Source: DATJKD01 sp963728295 (GTDB lineage Bacteria > Pseudomonadota > Gammaproteobacteria > Steroidobacterales > Steroidobacteraceae). From it: a stretch of 64,000 bases of DNA. Shown one piece after another: positions 1-8,592 of this stretch. The stretch spans positions 62,001 to 126,000 of the forward strand of contig CAVSKB010000011.1 of NCBI GenBank assembly GCA_963728295.1, given 5' to 3'. How positions within the stretch are numbered: position 1 is the first letter of the stretch; each line of letters starts with the position of its first letter. The notes under the pieces were generated by a model. The model was not told the DNA's origin. It was given only the letters and a program-made list of their open reading frames with translations, and searched no databases. The position numbers and the translations under genes are program-made.

Positions 1-373
1 TTCGAGCGGGCAGGGCGCGAAGGTCCGCGAGCGTGAACTTCGCCGGGGCATCGACAAGCCCGTCAACTTCGAGCGCCCACTCCGCGAACCCGGTCGCGGC
101 GTGCGCCTGGTAGACGGGGTTGTCGGGGTTCGATGTGCCATTGCTGCGGAACTGCGGCGAGAGATCGGCCTCGGTGAATTCCTGCGCCATCGAGCGACGC
201 GAGGTGAGCAGGTGCTGTGCGCCGCGTGTCAGCTTCTCGCCGACGCCGAGTAGCTTCGGAAACCACGCCGTGCGGCTCGCCGCGTCGCAGCCGGCCACCA
301 GCGCCGTGCCGGCGCCCGTCAGCAACTGCACCAGGCGGCGCCGGGTAAGCAGCGATCGACGGTCAATGCGCAT
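1..373 (-). CDS. Molybdopterin-dependent oxidoreductase, sulfite oxidase/MsrP-like (N-terminal part only)
   Basis: Only the first ~124 codons lie in the window; the gene runs off the left edge. The start ATG at 373-371 overlaps the stop of the upstream cytochrome b gene by 11 bases, so the two are translationally coupled. The N-terminus has a twin-arginine-type signal (TRRRLVQLLTGAG, ending near AGC), which suggests Tat export of a folded, cofactor-loaded protein. The residues that follow (SNGTSNPDNPVYQ ... WALEVDGLVDAPAKFTLADL) match the start of the sulfite-oxidase fold as found in MsrP-like reductases. Pairing with a membrane cytochrome b suggests electron exchange between the quinone pool and a periplasmic Mo enzyme. 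The substrate cannot be told from this fragment. Confidence 0.72.
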   Translation of the reverse strand, partial: MRIDRRSLLTRRRLVQLLTGAGTALVAGCDAASRTAWFPKLLGVGEKLTRGAQHLLTSRRSMAQEFTEADLSPQFRSNGTSNPDNPVYQAHAATGFAEWALEVDGLVDAPAKFTLADLRALPAR

Positions 374-1223
374 CGCCTGGTCCTTCGATGCGGACCCGGT
401 AACGGCCCGTGATCATCGACCGGAGGTTGTTCCAGACTCCGCTGATGACGACCTCGAACACGTGAATCAGCACGAACGCGACGAGCAACCACGCAGCGAC
501 GAAATGCAACGTCCGCGCGGATTGCCGGCCGCCGAACAGGTCGACCCAGCCCGGCCACAGCGAGCCGAGCCACGGCGACATCGCGAACCCCATCAGCATC
601 ACGAGCGGCAGCAGGCCGAAGATCACGATCAGGTACGTGAGCTTCTGCAACACGTTGTAGCGCTTCGCAGCTTCGCCCTGAGGATGACGCAGGAGCACGT
701 GATCGACGATCGATCTCCCCACCGTGCGCCACTCGCCCTTCGCCGGCAACAGGTCGCCCCGCAGATGCCGGCTCCAGATCGAGTATGCGACGTACGCGAG
801 ACCGTTCAGAACGAACACCCACGCAAAGAAGAAATGCCAGCGCCGTCCCATTGCGAGCCACCGGTTGCCGGGCACCGTCATCCACGACGGGAACGCGCGT
901 CGCGCAAGTTTGCCGTCCGGATCGCGTGACAGTCCCAGGAATCCAGTCGTCTTGAACTCGTGGCCGAGTACCCTTGTCACCCCGACCGGCTCTCCGGCCG
1001 CTCCGGGCCTGTTCGTGATCGAGAGCAGTGGCGGAGCGCCTGTATACGACGACCTGCCCCAGTACAGGTGCGGATGCGCGTTGAAGATCTGCAGCCCGCT
1101 CATCAGGAGCAGCGTGAACGCGACGACGTTGATCCAATGCGTGACGCGTACGAAGAGCGCGTGACGCTGATAGAGGTAGCTGCGCACCGCCGGAGGCATG
1201 TGCGCGATCATACTCCGCCCCAC
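363..1223 (-). CDS. Cytochrome b561-type membrane subunit
   Basis: A 286-residue integral membrane protein of the cytochrome b/b561 bacterial family, the usual diheme anchor of molybdo-oxidoreductases. About four to five hydrophobic helices are visible. Candidate heme-ligand histidines lie in VRVTHWINVVAFTLLLMSGL (first helix), WHFFFAWVFVLNGLAYV (middle) and LHFVAAWLLVAFVLIHVFEVV (near the end). The insertion after helix 1, with PHLYWG and conserved prolines, is typical of this family. Its stop overlaps the start of the molybdopterin subunit by 11 bases, supporting a two-gene operon. Alternative starts at Met5 or Met9 are possible, since no strong ribosome binding site picks one out. Confidence 0.85.
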   Translation of the reverse strand: MGRSMIAHMPPAVRSYLYQRHALFVRVTHWINVVAFTLLLMSGLQIFNAHPHLYWGRSSYTGAPPLLSITNRPGAAGEPVGVTRVLGHEFKTTGFLGLSRDPDGKLARRAFPSWMTVPGNRWLAMGRRWHFFFAWVFVLNGLAYVAYSIWSRHLRGDLLPAKGEWRTVGRSIVDHVLLRHPQGEAAKRYNVLQKLTYLIVIFGLLPLVMLMGFAMSPWLGSLWPGWVDLFGGRQSARTLHFVAAWLLVAFVLIHVFEVVISGVWNNLRSMITGRYRVRIEGPGDAH

Positions 1224-1324
1224 CGCTCGGCGATTGCTACGCGCCCGGCCGTGATGCTGGGCTCGGCAGGCACGTCCATGCGCCGAGCCCGCATCATCCG
1301 CCGCAGATCTTTGGCGCTTGGAAG

Positions 1325-2548
1325 TCAGTTGTCGCGGCGTGCCCCGTTCGCATCCGCGAGCTTCACCTTCAGCACCTGGCCCGCGCGCAGCGAAGGAAGC
1401 GCGGCTGGAAAGTTGGCGCGGTCGTTGCAGCCGTAGCCGCAGTTCGTAACGTAGAATGCGCCGTCACGCCCGGCAACGAGCGCTGTTGGAAATGCGAGCC
1501 CAGTCAGAATGGGAGTCAGCGATCCGTCGCGCTCGACGCGCACGAGTCTCCCTGCCGAAGGGTCGGAGAGTGGTGGATCTACTCCGGCCGCAGTCGTCTC
1601 GAGCACGTACATCCGACCGGCGGTATCGAACGCGATGCCGACGACACCGTGCAGACCGGACACTACTCGCGTGATCTGCGAGCCATCGCGGGACAGCCGG
1701 TATATTGCGCCGGCAAAACCGGTGTTGATCCGGCCAAGTGTCCCGATGTAGAAGTGGTTACCGCGGCGAGTCAGCGCCGTCCACGTCTGATCACCGTCTC
1801 CCTCGGTCTGATTGACTGCATCGATCAGGTCGGCGAGCACCGTGACTTCGCCTGCCTCGGTCACACGCACGAACGTGCCGCGATTCGGCTCGACTGCATA
1901 CAGCGCACCGAACGCGTGGACCATCGAGTACCAGCTGCCGTCCGGCTCGAAGGTCGGATCGCTGGCATCCTTGACGTCGTTCAGTCCGCGGAGCAGGTTG
2001 CTGAGGTCGACTACGGCCTGGGCAACGCCATCACGATAGATGCGATAGATCCCGTTTGGCTCGCTCACGTGACCGTGCGAGCAGCCCGCGCCCGCAATCA
2101 GCGCGTAGAGCCGGTTACCGATCAGCGCTACCGATGCGGCGCTCAACCGATCTCCGCCAATCAGTGTATTCAACGCGACGCTTGGCAGCTCATCGGCGAT
2201 GACGGAGACTTCGCCGCTCGCGTCGATGCGGCTGACCCGCCCCGTGTAGCCACCGACGACGGGTGCAACAGGCCAATACACCACGCAGCGGTCACGCGAC
2301 AGGTCGGTCAGCGGCGGACCGGGCGGTAATGTAAAGACACCTTCGGTCGTTCCGCCCTCGGCCACGTACAGCGAACTGGCCGGTCCGAGAGCGATGCCGC
2401 GCGGATCGTGAAGCCCCGTAGCCAGCACACTGACGGTTGCGCCCTCATGCGCGACCGGCAACGGCGGAAACGACTGGGCAATGGCTGTGCCGGCGATTGC
2501 CGTTGCGAGCCACAGCAGCCGCGCTCTTTTTGTTGATCGACTTGACAT
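1325..2548 (-). CDS. ScyD/ScyE family exported beta-propeller protein
   Basis: A predicted secreted 407-residue protein. I place the start at the ATG at 2548 because AAAGGAGAG lies just upstream; a frame open ten codons further up has no comparable site. The N-terminus is a Sec signal (basic SSRSTKRAR then LLWLATAIAGTAIAQ). The rest carries repeated NHL/SMP-30-like propeller blades: GLHDPRGIALGPASSLYVAEG near residue 45, later GVVGIAFDTAGRMYVLET and GLAFPTALVAGRDGAFYVTNCG. This is the pattern of the ScyD/ScyE family, named from cyanobacterial scytonemin clusters but widespread and mostly uncharacterised. No catalytic function can be assigned. It stands alone, with a ~480-bp spacer upstream. 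Confidence 0.75.
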   Translation of the reverse strand: MSSRSTKRARLLWLATAIAGTAIAQSFPPLPVAHEGATVSVLATGLHDPRGIALGPASSLYVAEGGTTEGVFTLPPGPPLTDLSRDRCVVYWPVAPVVGGYTGRVSRIDASGEVSVIADELPSVALNTLIGGDRLSAASVALIGNRLYALIAGAGCSHGHVSEPNGIYRIYRDGVAQAVVDLSNLLRGLNDVKDASDPTFEPDGSWYSMVHAFGALYAVEPNRGTFVRVTEAGEVTVLADLIDAVNQTEGDGDQTWTALTRRGNHFYIGTLGRINTGFAGAIYRLSRDGSQITRVVSGLHGVVGIAFDTAGRMYVLETTAAGVDPPLSDPSAGRLVRVERDGSLTPILTGLAFPTALVAGRDGAFYVTNCGYGCNDRANFPAALPSLRAGQVLKVKLADANGARRDN

Positions 2549-3031
2549 GGTTCTCTCCTTTGTTTGTGGTCGTTGCAATTCACGTTAGCCACGCGAGACC
2601 GACGGCCTGACAACGCACCGCTCATGAATACCGAGAGATGTTTGGCCATGGCACGCTCCTCGCCGCGGTCCGCCTACGGGATGGCGACGTTGTCGCGCAG
2701 CGCGCGCCCGCGTGCATGAAGGAGCGCTCAAGAGTCGCCCAATTGTTGATCAAGGCGCCTTTGGGGACTCCTGCTTGGTCTCGTCAGTCGGCGTAGCGGA
2801 TCGTGATGCCGTAGCGGCGGCCATCGCCAGATTGCGTCCCCAGGCGAGAAGTTGAGCGAGGATGGCCGTCTAAGCTATTGATTTGATAAAGACAATCTGC
2901 ACAAGCACTTACGTTCACGCGTGAAGTCTCATGCGTTCTGGCGTAGGGAAGTCGTAGAGTCACTTTCCACGACACCCAGGCCCGTTCAATCGCTGAGCAG
3001 CGGCTCGCCACGGCAACGCCAGAGACCACGC
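2549..3031. other. Intergenic region between divergent genes
   Basis: About 480 bases with no convincing gene. It holds one copy of an imperfect ~44-bp repeat (2844-2886). A short open frame on the minus strand through 2784-3029 has no recognisable domain and no ribosome binding site. The mgtC-type gene downstream must be transcribed from the right part of this region; I cannot point to a confident promoter. Confidence 0.4.
2844..2886 (+). repeat. Interspersed imperfect ~44-bp repeat, copy 1
   Basis: The stretch beginning GCGAGAAGTTGAGCGAGGAT and containing TCTAAGCTATTGATTTGA matches 13866-13909 at about 36 of 44 positions with one 1-base gap. Both copies are in the same orientation and lie upstream of a plus-strand gene (mgtC-type here, upp there). 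Confidence 0.6.
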
Positions 3032-3733
3032 ATGGAAAGTTTCAACCCTACGGCCGACGACCTGCAGATGCTGCTGCGTCTGCTCGCGGGGTTGGTGGCC
3101 GGCGCGCTGATCGGCTACGAACGCTCGTATCACGGTCGACCCGCGGGCTTTCGCACGCACGCTCTCGTGTGCATGGCCTCGAGCCTTCTGATGCTGGTCA
3201 CGGTCTACGAGGCGCACTGGGTGCACGCCGTGTCGGATTCCATCCGCCTCGATCCCACGCGGATGGCGCAGGGCATCATGACCGGCATCGGCTTTCTCGG
3301 CGCCGGCGCGATCCTCAAGGAAGGGCTCACGATCCGCGGCCTGACGACCGCGGCGTCGATCTGGATCACGGCGGCGATCGGCGTCCTTGCCGGGATCGGG
3401 TTCTATTTTCCGCTGGTCGTTTCCGTGATCTTGACGCTGGGCGTGCTCTCGGTGTTTCGCTGGATCGAGAGCCGCATGCCCGCGGAAGCGTATTACCACT
3501 TCGACGTACGGTTTGCGCGCGCGAGCGGCATGAGCGAATCGGCTCTGCGTGTGCTCGTCGAACAACACGGGTTCAGCCTCGCAAACCTCAGCTATCGGCT
3601 CGAGGGCGAAGGCCGCGTGCGACGCAATACCATGGTGCTCAGATCGCTACATCGCTCGCGCGCGTCGGAGCTCGCGCAGACGCTCGACCGGAACGAAGCC
3701 GTGCTCGAATACCGCATCGCGCCGGTGGACTGA
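3032..3733 (+). CDS. MgtC/SapB family membrane protein
   Basis: A 233-residue protein of the MgtC/SapB family. The N-terminal hydrophobic domain has LLRLLAGLVAGALIGYERS and the diagnostic stretches GFRTHALVCMASSLLML and MTGIGFLGAGAILKEG, followed by GLTTAASIWITAAIGVLAG. A cytoplasmic ACT-like C-terminal domain starts near residue 155. Family members affect magnesium limitation responses and, in pathogens, intramacrophage survival by modulating ATP synthase; short environmental versions like this one are mostly untested. I chose the ATG at 3032 because the family begins a few residues before the first helix. The open frame further upstream encodes a low-complexity stretch with no family match. 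The next gene starts 8 bases after the stop. Confidence 0.88.
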   Translation: MESFNPTADDLQMLLRLLAGLVAGALIGYERSYHGRPAGFRTHALVCMASSLLMLVTVYEAHWVHAVSDSIRLDPTRMAQGIMTGIGFLGAGAILKEGLTIRGLTTAASIWITAAIGVLAGIGFYFPLVVSVILTLGVLSVFRWIESRMPAEAYYHFDVRFARASGMSESALRVLVEQHGFSLANLSYRLEGEGRVRRNTMVLRSLHRSRASELAQTLDRNEAVLEYRIAPVD

Positions 3734-3740
3734 GCACACG

Positions 3741-4487
3741 ATGAACGGACGTGTAGCGCTGGTCACGGGCGGCGGCCGGGGGATCGGGCGCGAAGCAGCG
3801 CTGCTGCTGTCGGCAGCGGGCGCGCGCGTGATGGTCGTGTCGCGCAGCGCGACGGAACTGGCGGCCGTTGGCCTCGAATACGTTGTGGCCGACCTCGGCA
3901 CCGCCGAGGGTTGCGCCCTGGCCGTTGCCGAGACCGAGGGACGACTGGGGCCGATCGATGTTTTGGTCGTGAACCACGGCATCGGCTCAGCCCACGAGCG
4001 GCTGGTGTGGGAGCAGGATCCCGAGGTCTGGCGCGAGACGATGCGCATCAACCTCGACGCTCCGTTCGAGCTCGCGCGGCTGACGGTAGGCGGCATGTGC
4101 AAGCGCGGCTTCGGCCGGCTCGTATTCACCAGTTCGACCGCCGGCGAGAAAGCGGAACGCTCCGGCAGCGCGTACACCGCCTCCAAGCATGGGGTCATCG
4201 GGCTCGCACGTGCGGTCGCCCAGGACGCTGGACCGTTCGGAGTCACATCAAACGCAGTGCTACCTGGCTGGGTGCGAACGGCAATGGCCGAGCGCTCGGC
4301 GAAGACGGAAGCCGAACGGCGCGGCATCAGCGTCGAGCAGGTGTGGCGCGAGCGCGCCGCCATCTACCCGCAGAACCGTGTTCTGGATCCGCGCGAGGTC
4401 GCGCAGGTGATCGCGTTCCTGTGCAGCGACGCTGCCGGGGGTGTCAACGGCGAGGCGATCACGGTGGCTCTCGGTGGCATGTGGTAG
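3741..4487 (+). CDS. SDR family NAD(P)-dependent oxidoreductase
   Basis: A 248-residue classical short-chain dehydrogenase. It has the cofactor motif TGGGRGIG near residues 8-15, the NHG structural motif (VVNHGIGSA), a serine in FTSSTAGE and the catalytic YTASK pair. The proline-glycine stretch LPGWVRTAMA and the C-terminal NGEAITVALGGMW complete the fold. Length is standard. The substrate cannot be deduced; similar sequences are annotated as 3-oxoacyl-ACP reductase-like or as dehydrogenases of cyclic alcohols. It follows the MgtC-type gene by 8 bases, so the two may share a transcript, though no functional link is obvious. Confidence 0.85.
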   Translation: MNGRVALVTGGGRGIGREAALLLSAAGARVMVVSRSATELAAVGLEYVVADLGTAEGCALAVAETEGRLGPIDVLVVNHGIGSAHERLVWEQDPEVWRETMRINLDAPFELARLTVGGMCKRGFGRLVFTSSTAGEKAERSGSAYTASKHGVIGLARAVAQDAGPFGVTSNAVLPGWVRTAMAERSAKTEAERRGISVEQVWRERAAIYPQNRVLDPREVAQVIAFLCSDAAGGVNGEAITVALGGMW

Positions 4488-4524
4488 ACAGTGCGTAACG
4501 CGTGACTGCTATAGGGAGCCTGCC

Positions 4525-4947
4525 ATGCCGAACGTATCGCAGCCCTTTCGACGGTTCAGAGCAGAAATCGACAAGCTTCGGTCTCAGTATGAAGCTGCGG
4601 TGGCTACCGGGACTCCGAGCGCGATAACACCGCTGTTGGCGGACGGAGCCGTGATGGTGCGACCGGGCGGACCAGATTGGGACGCTATGGCGGCGGTTGC
4701 ATCAGGGGCTCCCTTCCCGCCCGGAGCCAAGATCGCGATTACGCCCATCGAAGTCGTCGCCTTGAGCGAGGAGTGGGCGTACGAGTTTGGCACTGCCATT
4801 ACAACGTACACGCCGGAAGGCGATAGCGAAGAACGAGAGTTGCGTGACACCTATCTGCTCCTGTTTCGGAACACCGGCAGCGGGTGGAAGGCGTTCCGCG
4901 AGGTAGCAAGTTCGTCCCCTCCGCCGAGCGGCTGGCCGGACGATTAG
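4525..4947 (+). CDS. SnoaL/DUF4440-like small protein
   Basis: A 140-residue soluble protein resembling the NTF2-like (DUF4440/SnoaL) superfamily. An N-terminal helix (RRFRAEIDKLRSQYEAAVAT) precedes ITPLLADGAVMVRPGGPDWD. The beta strands WAYEFGTAITTY, RDTYLLLFRNTGSGWKAFREV are typical of the cone-shaped fold. AGGGAG lies a proper distance before the ATG at 4525. Members include isomerases, hydrolases and binding proteins, so no reaction is assigned. It lies 37 bases after the SDR gene on the same strand. Confidence 0.6.
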   Translation: MPNVSQPFRRFRAEIDKLRSQYEAAVATGTPSAITPLLADGAVMVRPGGPDWDAMAAVASGAPFPPGAKIAITPIEVVALSEEWAYEFGTAITTYTPEGDSEERELRDTYLLLFRNTGSGWKAFREVASSSPPPSGWPDD

Positions 4948-5001
4948 CCTTTTCGACGCGACGAGACTGTCCGCTGAACATTCACTCCACGAGAAGTATC
5001 C

Positions 5002-5970
5002 ATGCGAGTCATGCACATCCGCCCAGGCCAGGTGAGTCCCGTCATCGGAGACCTGGCGCTGCTCGACCAGGTGCGCGGCGAGGACGTCGGCTGGGTCTGG
5101 ATCGACCTTGAGCACGCTGATGCACAGGAGGAGTCGCACCTGCTGAGTGAGCGCTTCGGAATCCATCCGCTGGCGATACAGGATGCCCAACGCGAACGCC
5201 ATCCGCCGAAGGTTGAAGCGTTTCAGAACTACGTCTTCCTGCTCATGAAGGGGCTGACCTACGATACGCAAGATATTCGGTTCCGGACCCTGCAGATAGC
5301 GGCATTCATCGGCGACCGCTTCCTCATCACTCGCCGAAATCTGCGTTCCGTCAGCGTCGACGGCGTCTGGAGCGACGCTCTGTCGGGAGAAGTTGACGCC
5401 GGCCGGGGTCCGGCGCATGTCCTGTACCGGATCGCGCGCCGCGTGACAGATCGCTACACGAAGATCGTGCTCGAGCTCGAACTGCGGCTCGACGAACTCG
5501 AAGACGAAATGTTTCAAAGCCCGAACGACCGGCTTCTTGCGGAGCTAACGGAATACAACAGCCACCTCAAGAAGCTTCGCCGCGTAATGACCTATCAGCA
5601 ATCGACGATGTCGGCGCTCTCACGGGTCGATACGCCGGCCTGCTTCGTCAGCACCCACCACGAGTTCAACGACGTCTACGAAAACACGGAGAGGCTCGCG
5701 TCGCTTTGCACCTTGCATCAGGAACTCGCCGTGGACCTCATTCAGAGCTACATATCGCTCACCTCGCACCGGCTCAATCAGATCATCAAGGTGCTGACGA
5801 TTGTCACGGTTATCTTCCTGCCGCTGGGGCTGATCGCTGGCCTGTACGGCATGAATTTCCAGCACATGCCGGGTGCCGGGGGCCGTTATGGTTTCATGCT
5901 GACGCTGGTCGCCATGAGCTTCCTTGCCGTCACGCTGCTGTTGGTTTTTCGGCGTTTGCGCTGGGTCTAG
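5002..5970 (+). CDS. CorA/ZntB-family divalent cation transporter
   Basis: A 322-residue protein with the two-part layout of the CorA superfamily. A large cytoplasmic alpha/beta domain (WVWIDLEHAD, ERFGIHPLAIQDAQRERHPPK) and a long helical stalk (residues ~150-260) lead to two C-terminal membrane helices. The signature GMN motif is present as GLYGMNFQHMP between them. The family forms funnel-shaped pentamers that move Mg2+, Co2+, Ni2+ or Zn2+. The residues after GMN (QHMP rather than a typical MPE loop) do not settle the substrate; ZntB-like proteins are also possible. GAGAAG precedes the ATG at 5002; a second ATG lies three codons in. Confidence 0.88.
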   Translation: MRVMHIRPGQVSPVIGDLALLDQVRGEDVGWVWIDLEHADAQEESHLLSERFGIHPLAIQDAQRERHPPKVEAFQNYVFLLMKGLTYDTQDIRFRTLQIAAFIGDRFLITRRNLRSVSVDGVWSDALSGEVDAGRGPAHVLYRIARRVTDRYTKIVLELELRLDELEDEMFQSPNDRLLAELTEYNSHLKKLRRVMTYQQSTMSALSRVDTPACFVSTHHEFNDVYENTERLASLCTLHQELAVDLIQSYISLTSHRLNQIIKVLTIVTVIFLPLGLIAGLYGMNFQHMPGAGGRYGFMLTLVAMSFLAVTLLLVFRRLRWV

Positions 5971-5989
5971 TCGGGTCAGAGTAGGGATC

Positions 5990-6835
5990 TCAGGTTGTGT
6001 ACAACGTGACCAATAGCAGCATGAAGCGATAACCCAGGAAAATACTGGCGGCGGCGAGGGCGAGCAGTACTGCTTTGAATATCCGGGTTCTCCCGCTGCC
6101 GCCGTAGACTCTCCCGGTCGACAAGTACAGATACACGGCACAAATCAGCAGCGAGCCGATCGCGATGCCGTTATCCAGGGGCTGTGATGCCAGCCCGGCG
6201 CCACCCAACCAGAGATCAATCGCCGGAATCAGCAGCGCAATGCTGATGAGCAGTAGCAGGAAGGCGTGGAAGTGAAGAGAAAACGCCAGGTGCACAGCGA
6301 ACGGCATCCGGCTCTTTCGGAACAGCACGGGCAAGAACAGCGCAAAAGGCACCACCATCAGGATGACGAGTGATTGCGCGTTTCTAGCCACCGCCTGGTT
6401 GAAGATGGGAGCATAGGCATCCAGCGTCGTTTCCATTTCCGCCAGACGATGCGAGACCAGTTCCTGTGCAAGAGGACTCCAGGGCTGGTTGTGCAGATGC
6501 TTGTCCAACGGTGTCGAAAATATGTTCGAGCCGGGCAGCAGCTCCATCGCGACGAACAACACGTTGGTCAGCAGAAACAACGCGAACGGTCCAATGTAGG
6601 GCTTTCGCGGGCCATGGTAATAAAGGACCGTCAGGGCACCGGGGCGGCGCAGGAGAGTTCCCAGACTTCGCCAGAGTCGTGCATCCAGACTGGTGAACGC
6701 CTGGACCGCCTGATGCAGCACGCCCCGCAGGGTAAGTTCGTGCGGATGCGGTCGGCGCTCACCGCAGGCGGGGCAATAGGGCGTGGTTACCGGTGTGTTG
6801 CAGGTGGGGCAGGTCCATTGCGCGGTGTCGGTCAT
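5990..6835 (-). CDS. DUF3667 domain membrane protein with N-terminal zinc ribbon
   Basis: A 281-residue protein with two parts. The N-terminus is a short zinc ribbon (CPTCNTPVTTPYCPACGERR, two CxxC pairs). It is followed by an amphipathic DUF3667 segment (LTLRGVLHQAVQAFTSLDARL, with RPGALTVLYYHGPRKPYIGP) and about four to five membrane helices (PFALFLLTNVLFVAMELL, SLVILMVVPFALFLPVLF, HFHAFLLLLISIALLIPAI and two more). DUF3667 proteins are common in Xanthomonadales relatives and have no known function. The start could also be 12 bases further upstream, at the ATG at 6847; neither has a clear ribosome binding site. It diverges from the peptidase gene at 6878 across a very short spacer. Confidence 0.78.
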   Translation of the reverse strand: MTDTAQWTCPTCNTPVTTPYCPACGERRPHPHELTLRGVLHQAVQAFTSLDARLWRSLGTLLRRPGALTVLYYHGPRKPYIGPFALFLLTNVLFVAMELLPGSNIFSTPLDKHLHNQPWSPLAQELVSHRLAEMETTLDAYAPIFNQAVARNAQSLVILMVVPFALFLPVLFRKSRMPFAVHLAFSLHFHAFLLLLISIALLIPAIDLWLGGAGLASQPLDNGIAIGSLLICAVYLYLSTGRVYGGSGRTRIFKAVLLALAAASIFLGYRFMLLLVTLYTT

Positions 6836-6877
6836 GCTGTGGTGCATGCTTACATAAGGGCGAGGAAGTAACCAATC

Positions 6878-8200
6878 ATGGTCCACGTCAAAAGATCGAG
6901 CTTGTTGATGGCGACACTGTTGTTCGCCTCCAGCTCGGTGCAAACGTCCCGCGCGGGCGATGGCGTCGACGCTGCGCAAGTCGACGCGATCTACCCGGAT
7001 ATCGAAAAGCTCTACATCGATCTGCACCGCAATCCGGAACTGGCGTTTCACGAGCAGCGCACGGCGGCGACGCTCGCGGCGCGCGTCAAGGCATTGGGGT
7101 ATGAGGTCACGACCGGCGTCGGCGGCACCGGTGTCGTCGCGATCCTCAAGAACGGCCCCGGTCCGGTCGTGATGTTGCGCACCGAACTCGATGCGTTGCC
7201 GATCGAGGAGAAGACGGGCTTGCCGTTCGCAAGCACGGTGAAGACGAAGAACGATGCCGGCGAAGTCGTGCCGGTGGCGCACATGTGCGGACACGATCTG
7301 CACATGTCGGCGTGGGTCGGCACGGCCGAACTCATGGCGAAGTACCGCGACCGCTGGCATGGCACGCTGATGCTGGTCGGGCAGCCGGCCGAGGAAATCG
7401 TCGCTGGCGCGACCGCGATGCTGCGCGATGGCCTCTTTACGCGCTTCCCGAAACCCGATTACGCGCTCGGCATGCACGACGAGCATGCCTTGCCGGCCGG
7501 CGTGATCGGGTTCCACCCCGGTTATTTCCGCGCCAACTCGACCGGTCTCGACATGACGGTGTACGGCAAGGGTGGCCATGGCGCGTTTCCGCAGAGCGCG
7601 ATCGATCCGGTGGTGATCGCCGCGCGCATCGTGCTCGGCCTGCAGACCATCGTGTCGCGCGAGAACAATCCGGTCGATCCCGCCGTGATCACGGTCGGCA
7701 GCATCCACGGCGGCAGCGCCTCCAACATCATCCCCGACCAGGTGAAGCTCCAGATCACCGTGCGGTCGCTCGACCCCGCAGTCCACAAGCGCCTGCTCGC
7801 CGCAATCGAGCGCCAGGCGAAAGGCGAAGCCCTCGCCGCGAACGCACCGAAGGAACCGCTGATCGAAACCAAGTCCAACACCGACGCCGTCTACAACGAC
7901 CCCGAGCTGACCGAGCGCATGGTCGCCGCCGCGCGCGCCGCGCTGGGCGCCGACCGGGTGGTCGAGATGCCTGCACAGATGGGCGGAGAGGACTTCTCGC
8001 AATTCGGACTGGCAGGCGTGCGCGCCGTGTTGCTGCATGTCGGCGCGGTCGACGCGGCGAAGCTGGAAGCCTCGCGCAAGTCCGGCGTGCCGGTCCCTGG
8101 GGTGCACTCGCCGTTATGGGCGCCGGAGCGCGAGCCCACGATCAAGGCAGCGATCAGCGCGGAGACGGCGATCCTGATGGACTTGTTGAAAGGCCGTTAG
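6878..8200 (+). CDS. M20-family amidohydrolase (exported)
   Basis: A 440-residue metal-dependent amidohydrolase of the M20D group (hippurate/indole-3-acetyl-amino-acid hydrolase type). A Sec signal (KRSSLLMATLLFASSSVQTSRA) suggests periplasmic location. The family opening LHRNPELAFHEQRTA is present, with metal-site motifs LRTELDALPIEE, MCGHDLHMS and GQPAEEI, the dimerisation-domain stretch TVYGKGGHGAFPQSAIDPV, and a C-terminal MGGEDFSQF. Family members release an acyl or aryl acid from amino-acid conjugates. GAGGAAG lies about 11 bases before the ATG. Which conjugate is cleaved is unknown. Confidence 0.9.
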   Translation: MVHVKRSSLLMATLLFASSSVQTSRAGDGVDAAQVDAIYPDIEKLYIDLHRNPELAFHEQRTAATLAARVKALGYEVTTGVGGTGVVAILKNGPGPVVMLRTELDALPIEEKTGLPFASTVKTKNDAGEVVPVAHMCGHDLHMSAWVGTAELMAKYRDRWHGTLMLVGQPAEEIVAGATAMLRDGLFTRFPKPDYALGMHDEHALPAGVIGFHPGYFRANSTGLDMTVYGKGGHGAFPQSAIDPVVIAARIVLGLQTIVSRENNPVDPAVITVGSIHGGSASNIIPDQVKLQITVRSLDPAVHKRLLAAIERQAKGEALAANAPKEPLIETKSNTDAVYNDPELTERMVAAARAALGADRVVEMPAQMGGEDFSQFGLAGVRAVLLHVGAVDAAKLEASRKSGVPVPGVHSPLWAPEREPTIKAAISAETAILMDLLKGR

Positions 8201-8235
8201 GGAAACTCCGAACAAAAAGCCCCAGCCTGCGCCTG

Positions 8236-8589
8236 CTAGCGTCGGATCTGCGCGAGTTCGTCCGAGTCGAGCCAGACGCCGCCGCACTGCGGACATACGT
8301 CGATTTCGACGGGGACCGCTGTGGAAAACCTGCGGCGCAGCATCACGACGCCGCGATGGTGCGGGCAGTTCAACCGGACCGAGTGGTCGACCAGCACGGG
8401 CGGGAACTGGGAGAGGTGGGCGACGAGCGCATCGCCAAACGCGCTGTTCGGGCGTTCGAACCGGGCGAGCTCGAGGCGATCGAGCCAGAGGCCGCCGCAG
8501 TCCTCACAGACGTCGGTGTTGACGCCGCCGATCCGGAGCGGGCTAAGCGGCGTCAATGAGCGCGGGCATCGCAGTGGCTCGGTGGACAT
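8236..8589 (-). CDS. Double zf-TFIIB (zinc ribbon) protein
   Basis: A 117-residue protein made of two zf-TFIIB-type zinc ribbons. The first has CPRSLTPL ... CEDCGGLWLDRLELARFE and the second CPHHRGVVMLRR ... CPQCGGVWLDSDELAQI. The first knuckle has a CPRS in place of CPxC, so one zinc ligand may be altered there. Such proteins are small, widespread and functionally unassigned; metal or nucleic-acid binding is plausible. It starts 3 bases downstream of the stop of the exported hypothetical gene at 8593-8994, on the same strand, so the two are probably cotranscribed. Confidence 0.75.
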   Translation of the reverse strand: MSTEPLRCPRSLTPLSPLRIGGVNTDVCEDCGGLWLDRLELARFERPNSAFGDALVAHLSQFPPVLVDHSVRLNCPHHRGVVMLRRRFSTAVPVEIDVCPQCGGVWLDSDELAQIRR

Positions 8590-8592
8590 GAG

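Noticed and set aside
2784..3029. Short minus-strand frame with GDGRRYGITIRYAD, faintly like a nucleotidyltransferase piece
   Set aside because: Too short, no other family motifs, no ribosome binding site, and it overlaps the interspersed repeat.
6836..8107. Upstream extension of the DUF3667 frame through the M20 gene
   Set aside because: The extra ~400 residues are antisense to a well-supported peptidase and share nothing with DUF3667; the start at 6835 or 6847 is enough.
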